DNA of 5,648 nt. Origin: Candidatus Zixiibacteriota bacterium. GTDB lineage: Bacteria > Zixibacteria > MSB-5A5 > GN15 > PGXB01. Of this stretch, positions 1 through 5,396 are shown piece by piece (position 1 is the first letter of the stretch; each line of letters starts with the position of its first letter). The stretch spans positions 1 to 5,648 of the forward strand of contig DAOWOO010000109.1 of NCBI GenBank assembly GCA_030642025.1, given 5' to 3'. The position numbers and the translations under genes were made by a program. Under the pieces are notes generated by a model. That model was not told where the DNA came from and did no database searches. It worked only from the letters and a program-made list of their open reading frames with translations.

Positions 1-11
1 AAAAAGAATCG

Positions 12-43
12 AAAAAGTGGTGTCGGGTCGCCGCACCCGACAC
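12..43 (-). terminator. Candidate intrinsic terminator of the leftward operon
   Basis: A perfect 9-bp stem, GTGTCGGGT at 20-28 pairing with ACCCGACAC at 35-43, has a 6-nt loop (29-34). Read on the minus strand it is followed after three bases by a run of five T (complement of 12-16) and further T-rich sequence. This is terminator-like and sits about 160 nt past the stop of the two-CW gene. The stem is also part of a REP-like repeat, and the U tract is short and slightly offset, so it may be a repeat that only incidentally terminates. Confidence 0.42.
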
Positions 44-88
44 AGGCCAATATGTGTCCACAATAAAACGGGCAGGTGCGGCGACCTG
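20..88. repeat. REP-like pair of inverted palindromes
   Basis: Two GC-rich hairpins lie close together in AT-richer DNA: 20-43 (9-bp stem) and 73-88 (CAGGT/ACCTG stem). Their centres are exact inverted copies: GGTCGCCGCACC at 26-37 is the reverse complement of GGTGCGGCGACC at 75-86. A third arm, TGTGTC at 53-58, can pair with GACACA at 39-44, so stems 20-43 and 39-58 exclude each other. Two head-to-head copies of a palindromic unit between genes are typical of REP/BIME-type dispersed repeats. Only one locus is visible, so membership of a genome-wide family is inference. Confidence 0.55.
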
Positions 89-201
89 ACCGCACAAGAA
101 TACGCTTCTCCGGCATCTTCAACTGCACCGATTGACTATCTTATTAACTTGTAAAATGACAGGAAGTTTAAATTCGGGCGTGCATTTCAAAGGCGGTATT
201 G

Positions 202-489
202 TTACATCCCGGCAATGGTTTCTTCGAATCTGTGCGCCTGCTCTTCAATCTGAATTCGCTGGTAATAAGGGCATTCGTGGCACGATTTGCGTGTAAAGCG
301 GCACGTGTGCCGGATACTCCTTGAACTGCCCGGCATGATCTCCCAGCAGGGGCGTCCGCCGGGATCACCGTTTTTATTCAGAGCCTGTTCCGCCACCGGG
401 CATGGGCCGTTGGTGGCGGCAAAAATTCCGCCCGGTTCCATCCCGCAATTCATGAATTCCCAGCAGTTGAGCCTTTGAGCCGGCGGCAT
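202..489 (-). CDS. Two-CW domain-containing small cysteine-rich protein
   Basis: This 95-residue protein has no signal peptide or membrane segment, so it is probably cytoplasmic. Two Cys-Trp half-motifs define it: C9-W10 followed by C15 and C30-P31, then C48-W49 followed by C63 and C70-x2-C73. This matches the 'two-CW domain' family, small proteins found alone or attached to sensory and regulatory modules. The seven cysteines suggest metal or redox binding, but no function is established. The length fits a complete stand-alone member. The ATG (489-487) overlaps the TAA stop of the upstream 726-residue membrane protein as TAATG, so translation is probably coupled. A purine-rich GGAAG lies about 11 nt upstream of the ATG, inside the upstream gene, and would be a weak, distant ribosome site on its own. 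The C-terminal 20 residues are Glu-rich and probably helical. The family call is firm; the role is unknown. Confidence 0.9.
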   Translation of the reverse strand: MPPAQRLNCWEFMNCGMEPGGIFAATNGPCPVAEQALNKNGDPGGRPCWEIMPGSSRSIRHTCRFTRKSCHECPYYQRIQIEEQAHRFEETIAGM

Positions 490-2669
490 TACCTGTCTTC
501 TTCCTTTATCAACCTCAGAATGGGTTCGAACTTTGATGATGACTTGAACTCCGCCAGTTCGGCGGAATTGGCCATGTCCTTGAACTCGGAGTATGTTTTA
601 CGAACCTTTTTGATGTCGTCTTTAGCCAGGTAATTAAGCATCATATATTGATAAAGGTAAGGATCGTTTTTGTTTATCTTGTAAGCCTTTTTAAAGTACT
701 TATCCGCCTTTTTGTGATAACCCAGTTTGAACTCGCACACTCCGGAACCGTAAAGGGCCGGATAGAATTTTTTGTCACGGTCGAGGGCGCTTTCAAAATC
801 GACCAGGCCCGCGCGGTAATTACCCTGATCCTTCCAGGCGCCTCCGCGGCCGACCATGGCCACTTTGTTTTGCGGATTGATATCCAGTGCGTTGGTAAAC
901 ATGCTCACCGCCTGTGCCGGTTTGCCTTTCATGCGGTATATTTCGCCAATACGGATATAATCGCCGACGGCGCTGCTTTTCTCTCCGGTCGATAAATAAA
1001 GATCAGCCCGCTTTTTATATGCCTCGATCATTCCGGGAGAAAGAGCAATGGCGTTGGAATAATCTTTGATCGCCTGCTGATGATGATTGGCCGCCAGCAT
1101 ATCATTGCCCAGGGCGGCCCACTCATCGGCTGTCAATGATTCCAGAGTGAGATTTTCATCTCTGGTCAGAGTGACATCAATTTCAATTGTCTTGTTTTTC
1201 CTGACGGTAATCTTTTTAACGTGTTCGGCATATCCGGGTTTGTAAACCTTGATTGTTCTCTCGCCGATTTTGATTTTGGAATAAGTATTACTGCCGGCGC
1301 CGATGATTTCGTCGTCAACGGCTAAGCGGGCGTCAGAAAGATTGACATTAAGTTTGATTTTGCCGTACCGGGGTGTGGTCTTTTGGGAGCTTTTTTTCGA
1401 AGATTTTTTCTTTGCTGTGGTGCCGCTTGATTTCTTACTGGTTGATTTGGGTGATTGTACCGCAGGCTTTGATGTTTCTTTTAAACGGTTTTCATTAACA
1501 GGCGGGCTTGATTCTATTTGCGCTGTTACCGGTTCGATTCCGCCGAAACTCGTCAGGGTTGACTGGCCGCCCGTCACGGTAATATTTCCAACCCCTGCAT
1601 AGACGCCATTAAGGTCAAAGGCCACCTGGTAGGTTCCGGTCGGTATCATCCCGAACCTGAAAAAGCCCTGCGGGTTGCTGACTACGCTTTTATTAAGCGA
1701 TGGGATACTGACGGTGGCACCCTCGAGGTACGGTTCGCCATCCGGGCCAAGAATCATCCCGATGATCTCGCCGTCCCCGGATATTGTCGGACCGATAAAT
1801 TGTGCCCCAATAATTGTCAGAAGGATAACCAGAGCGGCGGCAAAGGCGCCGATAGTCACCTTTTTATTAATTTTCTTGGGTCGGAGAACATACGGTTTAT
1901 CATTTACGGTTATTTCGTCACCATTACGCAGGCTGGGATTTCCCGCTATCTGGATAAAGCTCTTTTTAAAATATGCCACACCGCGAACCTTGCCGGCCTT
2001 TTCAATGGGCGGCAACTGAGCTGGATCCTGAATCGGTCGAACCGTGTTGGGTGGGTGATCGACGGTTTCGAGCGTAATGTCATCCAGTTGTTTGTCAGGC
2101 TGTCCGTTATTTTTCGGCTGTTTCGGTTCGGAGGATGGCGATTTCTGTTTGGCGCTGTCATTGACACCATATAATTCTTTCTTGATATTGGCTACTTCTT
2201 CTTGTGACAAATGGGGGAGATATTGACCCGATTGACCGGCTTCCTTTTTTGCGGGCATGTCAGATTCCGGCGGCTTTGATGGAGTCGTCTGCCCCGGGTT
2301 ATCATCCGGCATCAGGTGGGGTGATGATTCACCTATCGGTCCAGCCTCGTTGTCGGATGGCCTGATGTCAGGACCGTCGCTATTGTCATCTGCGAGCAGA
2401 TTGGCATTGGCGGTTATTTCAAGTTTGTCGTCGTCCACATTTTCCGTTTTTAATTCGGGACGGTTCGGCTTGTCATCACCGGATGTTAAAAAATCCGGGG
2501 CGCCGCCGCCGGTGGTTTCGGTCACGACAAAATCCATCTGATCATCCTGATTCGCAAGGGGCATATCCGCCGCCTGATCAACTCTTTGGGTCAGATGGGC
2601 GCCGCATTGTTGACAGAATTCAGCGTCGTCGGCGTTGCTATCAAACTTACATTTGGGACAAATATTCAC
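489..2669 (-). CDS. Zinc-ribbon / single-TM / PEGA / TPR membrane protein
   Basis: This 726-residue protein is predicted to span the inner membrane once. Residues 4-22 form a zinc ribbon (C4-x2-C7, C19-x2-C22). Residues 30-225 are Asp/Pro/Gly-rich and look disordered. Residues 226-266 form a small conserved-looking segment ending in a basic patch (RPKKINKK). Residues 271-294 are a TM helix; the positive charge before it puts the zinc ribbon in the cytoplasm. Outside lie a carboxypeptidase-regulatory-like beta domain (about 299-376), a Ser/Lys-rich linker (about 395-433), a PEGA domain (about 435-502, with VDDE and the KPGY signature) and five to six TPRs (about 514-702). PEGA and TPR domains usually bind other envelope components, so a scaffold role is inferred. 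The start is GTG at 2669, preceded by GGAG with 7-nt spacing; the overlapping ATG at 2671 runs straight into TGA. It is first in an operon with the two-CW gene. No named orthologue is recognised. Confidence 0.94.
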   Translation of the reverse strand: MNICPKCKFDSNADDAEFCQQCGAHLTQRVDQAADMPLANQDDQMDFVVTETTGGGAPDFLTSGDDKPNRPELKTENVDDDKLEITANANLLADDNSDGPDIRPSDNEAGPIGESSPHLMPDDNPGQTTPSKPPESDMPAKKEAGQSGQYLPHLSQEEVANIKKELYGVNDSAKQKSPSSEPKQPKNNGQPDKQLDDITLETVDHPPNTVRPIQDPAQLPPIEKAGKVRGVAYFKKSFIQIAGNPSLRNGDEITVNDKPYVLRPKKINKKVTIGAFAAALVILLTIIGAQFIGPTISGDGEIIGMILGPDGEPYLEGATVSIPSLNKSVVSNPQGFFRFGMIPTGTYQVAFDLNGVYAGVGNITVTGGQSTLTSFGGIEPVTAQIESSPPVNENRLKETSKPAVQSPKSTSKKSSGTTAKKKSSKKSSQKTTPRYGKIKLNVNLSDARLAVDDEIIGAGSNTYSKIKIGERTIKVYKPGYAEHVKKITVRKNKTIEIDVTLTRDENLTLESLTADEWAALGNDMLAANHHQQAIKDYSNAIALSPGMIEAYKKRADLYLSTGEKSSAVGDYIRIGEIYRMKGKPAQAVSMFTNALDINPQNKVAMVGRGGAWKDQGNYRAGLVDFESALDRDKKFYPALYGSGVCEFKLGYHKKADKYFKKAYKINKNDPYLYQYMMLNYLAKDDIKKVRKTYSEFKDMANSAELAEFKSSSKFEPILRLIKEEDR

Positions 2670-2676
2670 ATCTAAA

Positions 2677-2680
2677 CTCC
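2677..2680 (-). promoter_or_regulatory. Ribosome binding site deciding a GTG start
   Basis: The minus strand reads GGAGTTTAGATGTGAAT. GGAG stands 7 nt before the GTG at 2669-2667, which opens the 726-codon frame. The ATG two bases earlier (2671-2669) is in another frame and is followed directly by TGA, so GTG is the real start. Confidence 0.8.
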
Positions 2681-2687
2681 ATGCGAA

Positions 2688-2693
2688 ATTATA
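2688..2693 (-). promoter_or_regulatory. Candidate -10 box for the leftward operon
   Basis: The minus strand carries an exact TATAAT at 2693-2688, in an AT-rich stretch ahead of the GTG start. At 17-nt spacing the -35 position reads CCGATA, a poor match, and there is no TGn extension. The predicted transcript would start near 2681, giving a leader of only about 12 nt with the ribosome site at its very 5' end. The true promoter may need an activator or lie further upstream. Confidence 0.35.
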
Positions 2694-2727
2694 GAAAGCT
2701 TTAACCAGATTATCGGTCTAATACGTC

Positions 2728-2741
2728 ATTTCTTTAGAAAT
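2728..2741. promoter_or_regulatory. 14-bp inverted repeat, candidate operator
   Basis: ATTTCT (2728-2733) and AGAAAT (2736-2741) are perfect inverted arms separated by TT. The site lies between the two divergent transcription units, about 35 bp upstream of the leftward -10 box and about 49 bp upstream of the rightward -35 box. Its position suits a shared regulator site, but short AT-rich palindromes arise easily by chance. Confidence 0.25.
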
Positions 2742-2789
2742 TGAAGGGTGGACAGCGCCGTAACCTAAGGGATTTCTCCAATTTAGGGC

Positions 2790-2818
2790 TTGACAGTAAA
2801 GTGGAGATAAGGTATAAT
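2790..2818 (+). promoter_or_regulatory. Perfect-consensus sigma-70 promoter of the lipoprotein gene
   Basis: TTGACA at 2790-2795 and TATAAT at 2813-2818 are separated by exactly 17 nt, so both hexamers and the spacing match the sigma-70 optimum. Transcription should begin near 2825, leaving a leader of about 39 nt before the ATG at 2864. The promoter lies inside the longest open frame (which could begin at 2741) and so argues against that upstream start. Confidence 0.88.
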
Positions 2819-2845
2819 CCGCTATTAACGAAAATATGTCAGTTT

Positions 2846-2852
2846 GAGGAGG
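2846..2852 (+). promoter_or_regulatory. Ribosome binding site of the lipoprotein gene
   Basis: GAGGAGG is a near-perfect anti-16S match, 11 nt before the ATG at 2864. The spacing is a little long, but the site fixes the start at the codon that begins a canonical lipoprotein signal peptide. Confidence 0.82.
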
Positions 2853-2863
2853 ATAAAATAAGT

Positions 2864-4447
2864 ATGAAAAGGCGATCTAACCGCTTGTATTTCACCGCCT
2901 TATTTGCCATACTGCTCGCGTTAATTTTGGGCTGTACACAATCAGAAGATATTATTGCCCCGGCGGCCGCGACAGACATAACCCTGACTCCGGCCCGGTT
3001 AGTTTCTCCGCCGGACGGCTATGTCTATGCTCTCTGGCTTATTGATAAAGACGATGAGGCCGTTTTTATAGATGTTTTCGATTGGAACAGTGATCTTTAT
3101 CGCTTTATGGATACGTCCGGAAATCGGATTGACTCGGTATGGACGGTTGGTCTTGATATTTTGGATCCGAAATTCCGATACCTGGCTCTGACAATCGAAG
3201 CCCTGAGCGGCCCGGATAGGCTTGATACGACCGATCATGGTCCGATAATGCTTCTGGATGCCATTGCCGATCCGAAGCAATCACCGATGAAGATGATCTT
3301 CCCGATGGATTTGTGGCTGGGTTCGCTGACGTTCTGCGTGGAAACACCGACTGACGGTAATTCTCAGTCTAATGATGCCGGCGGCGTCTGGTTTGCTCTA
3401 TATGTTTACGATTCGGTTCTTGTTACCGATACCACCAGACTGATAACCCCGTTTACTATTCAATCAACTGATCGGCCGCTTGATATCGATACCATCAGTT
3501 ACTGGGATTGTCTGGAATACTCCGGCCCGGATTGTATAGACTCACAGGAAGTTACGGCGTCCGATCCGTATGATTGGGTAGTGGCCGATACATCAAATCT
3601 TGAAGAACTGGCCAATACACTTGACACCATCGGATTTCGTAATGACACTCTCAGGCTTGGCACTCTCCTGGTTAGTCCGGTGATTCAATTGCCCGATACA
3701 GTCTGGCTCGATACGATGTTTTACCAGTACATGACTTGGGATTATGTAGCTACTCCGGTTAATGTAACCGATCAGGATAGGACGGACTCAATTGGAGTGG
3801 ACCAATGGGGACGGCCGACATGGTTTACGGTTAAGCCGTTCCAGGATTATAATTACCAATTGATTTTTGATTACAGAAATACTAACACACATTCATACAT
3901 GATTGATCGTTTTCTGTCGGCTCATGATGAGCTTCCCGATCTTGACACCACCGACTGGCATTATCGGGGATGGGTGCTTTCTTCCGAACTGGCTCCGCCG
4001 AGTGTTCCCGAGGGAACATTCGGTAAACTCACCTTGCCGAAATGGATGCCAGTTCATTATGATATTTTCCTGCGGCCGATTGACGGGGGGATAATAAGTA
4101 CCGGCTCGTTCAATAGCTTTGATTCTGCGGATGATGAGAATCCATATTCCGGTGTGTCCCGTGTTCCCCCATTCCCGGGTGAAGATTTTATCAACGGTGT
4201 TCCAGGCGGGGTTTCGGGCTTCTGTGCCGGTGAAGGTACGATAATTGTTACCCTTGAGCCGAATAACTATAATAGTGATTCGACAAACTTTCCATTGTTG
4301 CTGTTTACCGGACCTACACCCGCAATTAACAGTGTTAACATTTCTATACCACACGTCCAGATGTTCCCCATGATAAATCAGTATTCGGCGGTTGAAAATA
4401 ATCCGTTCGGTTTTCCATCGATTGCGGTGAAAATAAACAGACACTGA
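2864..4447 (+). CDS. Asp/Thr-rich lipoprotein of unknown function
   Basis: This 527-residue secreted lipoprotein has a basic start (MKRRSNR), a hydrophobic core (8-22) and an ILGC lipobox with C24 as the lipidated residue. Thr at +2 fits outer-membrane sorting under the E. coli rule. The mature part is rich in Asp, Thr, Trp and Tyr with no further membrane span, and looks like beta-sandwich domains. I recognise no named family. Residues about 50-148 and 365-503 share landmarks (YALWL/YRGWVL, LALTIE/IVTLEP, IFPM/MFPM), suggesting two related domains flanking a middle region with DT-containing motifs. The C-terminal part (STGSF, FPGEDF, IVTLEP) resembles, weakly, extracellular domains labelled anti-sigma/RskA-like in FCB-group genomes. 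C216 and C224 could form a disulfide. The start at 2864 is set by promoter, ribosome site and signal peptide. The gene is apparently monocistronic, between its own promoter and a strong terminator. Confidence 0.93.
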   Translation: MKRRSNRLYFTALFAILLALILGCTQSEDIIAPAAATDITLTPARLVSPPDGYVYALWLIDKDDEAVFIDVFDWNSDLYRFMDTSGNRIDSVWTVGLDILDPKFRYLALTIEALSGPDRLDTTDHGPIMLLDAIADPKQSPMKMIFPMDLWLGSLTFCVETPTDGNSQSNDAGGVWFALYVYDSVLVTDTTRLITPFTIQSTDRPLDIDTISYWDCLEYSGPDCIDSQEVTASDPYDWVVADTSNLEELANTLDTIGFRNDTLRLGTLLVSPVIQLPDTVWLDTMFYQYMTWDYVATPVNVTDQDRTDSIGVDQWGRPTWFTVKPFQDYNYQLIFDYRNTNTHSYMIDRFLSAHDELPDLDTTDWHYRGWVLSSELAPPSVPEGTFGKLTLPKWMPVHYDIFLRPIDGGIISTGSFNSFDSADDENPYSGVSRVPPFPGEDFINGVPGGVSGFCAGEGTIIVTLEPNNYNSDSTNFPLLLFTGPTPAINSVNISIPHVQMFPMINQYSAVENNPFGFPSIAVKINRH

Positions 4448-4464
4448 TTAAAGTAATCTAACTT

Positions 4465-4496
4465 AGCCGGCATCAACAGAATGCCGGCTTTTTTTT
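4465..4496 (+). terminator. Strong intrinsic terminator after the lipoprotein gene
   Basis: AGCCGGCAT (4465-4473) pairs perfectly with ATGCCGGCT (4481-4489) around a 7-nt loop, followed by eight T (4489-4496). It begins 17 nt after the lipoprotein stop. It separates that gene from the Yip1-TolC operon. Confidence 0.93.
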
Positions 4497-4525
4497 GCCT
4501 TATAGTATTGTATTTTATTGTTTTG

Positions 4526-4555
4526 TTGAATATTTTTGTAATGTTAAGGTATATT
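4526..4555 (+). promoter_or_regulatory. Probable sigma-70 promoter of the Yip1-TolC operon
   Basis: TTGAAT (4526-4531) and TATATT (4550-4555) are 18 nt apart in a strongly AT-rich stretch just past the terminator. They match consensus at 4/6 and 5/6 positions. The -10 box shares a 9-nt context, TAAGGTATA, with the upstream consensus promoter (4545-4553 and 2808-2816). The expected leader is about 50 nt. Confidence 0.6.
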
Positions 4556-4605
4556 GAGCCAAAGGCTGTGCAACTTTTTAGCAGACAATCCGTCTATTTA
4601 AACAT

Positions 4606-4609
4606 GGAG
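4606..4609 (+). promoter_or_regulatory. Ribosome binding site deciding the Yip1 start
   Basis: GGAG stands 6 nt before the ATG at 4616. The alternative in-frame ATG at 4604 overlaps this GGAG and has no ribosome site of its own, and the frame's first ATG (4481) lies within the upstream terminator. The start at 4616 is therefore preferred. Confidence 0.75.
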
Positions 4610-4615
4610 TTCGAT

Positions 4616-5377
4616 ATGGATTCAGTCAATCAACCTTCACCGCCGGTCGAAACGACGCAGAAACCCGGTATCCTTTCCCGTGTTTACATGGTTTTTGCCG
4701 AACCGTCGAAGCTGTTCGGTACCCTGACCAGTAAAACCGACTGGCTGATACCACTGATAATTTTCGCGGTTATCGGCGGGACAATGGGGTATTTTACTCA
4801 ACCGATCTTGACCGAAGGCATGCGTGCGGGTATTGAAAGAAATATGGAAAAATACCGCCAGTACATGACTGAGGAGCAGTATAGTGAAACAATGGAGCAG
4901 ATAGATCAAAGATTTGCCGATGCTGGGGAATACAAGTGGTATTATCCTCTGATAGCCGCCGGGTCTCCATTTATAACGTTTTTAATTATTGCCGTGATTG
5001 GTCTGGTGGCCGGTAATTTCATCTTTGGAGGTAAGGCCGGTTTCTGGGTCGTTGTGAATGTAGTTGCCTATGCCGCTCTTATCGGTTTACTGGGCGATGT
5101 AGTCAACGGCGCAATGATGGTTGCCAAAGGCTCTATATATGTCTACACCGGATTGGGCATCTTGAAGCCTGTTGATGATGGCTCGTTTCTTTACTATCTA
5201 TTCCGGCAGGTTGATCTGTTCTCGGTCTGGAGAATTGCGGTTACGGCGATTGGATTGGGCGTCATATATCGAATGAGGTCGGCCAAGTTCATGTATGTGC
5301 TGTTCCCGATCTGGATCGCATTTATCTGCCTGGTGGCGGTCGGTAATATGTTCTCCGGAGGATCAATAATTTACTGA
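4616..5377 (+). CDS. Yip1-family integral membrane protein
   Basis: This 253-residue polytopic protein has the Yip1-domain layout. A short polar N-terminus leads into SRVYMVFAEPSKLF (21-34), the typical 'F..P...F' entry motif. About five TM helices follow: 43-61, 110-137, 142-165, 200-219 and 224-246. The segment VDLFSVWRIAVTAIGLGVIY (199-218) is the family's usual C-terminal signature. Between TM1 and TM2, residues 66-106 form a charged, probably helical extramembrane insert with several Met and Tyr. Bacterial Yip1 proteins have no agreed biochemical role; they sit in the inner membrane and often neighbour export genes. Here the TolC-family gene starts 19 nt downstream, so the two are probably co-transcribed and an accessory role in efflux or envelope transport is inferred. 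Length is normal for the family and no lesion is seen. Confidence 0.93.
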   Translation: MDSVNQPSPPVETTQKPGILSRVYMVFAEPSKLFGTLTSKTDWLIPLIIFAVIGGTMGYFTQPILTEGMRAGIERNMEKYRQYMTEEQYSETMEQIDQRFADAGEYKWYYPLIAAGSPFITFLIIAVIGLVAGNFIFGGKAGFWVVVNVVAYAALIGLLGDVVNGAMMVAKGSIYVYTGLGILKPVDDGSFLYYLFRQVDLFSVWRIAVTAIGLGVIYRMRSAKFMYVLFPIWIAFICLVAVGNMFSGGSIIY

Positions 5378-5382
5378 GATAA

Positions 5383-5388
5383 AAGGAG
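5383..5388 (+). promoter_or_regulatory. Ribosome binding site of the TolC-family gene
   Basis: AAGGAG lies 8 nt before the ATG at 5397 but only 2 nt before the ATG at 5391. The spacing favours 5397, which also gives a well-shaped signal peptide. Confidence 0.8.
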
Positions 5389-5396
5389 CGATGTTG

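Noticed and set aside
168..368. Minus-strand open frame overlapping the two-CW gene in another frame
   Set aside because: The two-CW frame has the family cysteine/Trp pattern and a coupled start; this one is featureless.
648..995. Plus-strand open frames across the TPR/PEGA gene (also 1303-1602, 1675-2019, 1800-2174, 2257-2541)
   Set aside because: All are antisense to the 726-residue protein, whose domains are clear; none has a domain or ribosome site of its own.
1391..1397. Run of seven A in the coding strand of the scaffold gene, a possible slippage or frameshift site
   Set aside because: It lies in the Lys/Ser-rich linker, where AAA codons are expected; the phase does not fit the X-XXY-YYZ heptamer, and no alternative product of interest is opened.
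2836..2847. Tiny upstream open frame (ATG TCA GTT TGA) in the lipoprotein leader, ending at the ribosome site
   Set aside because: It has no ribosome site of its own and only three codons; a leader-peptide role cannot be supported.
4003..4016. GTTCCC-GA-GGGAAC hairpin within the lipoprotein coding region
   Set aside because: It is a single short stem with a 2-nt loop in coding sequence, with no U tract and no second copy; most likely chance.
3893..4444. A 183-codon open frame on the minus strand, antisense to the lipoprotein gene
   Set aside because: It lies wholly inside a well-supported gene, has an implausible composition (many Arg, Ile, Trp), no recognisable domain and no convincing ribosome site; it is a shadow frame.
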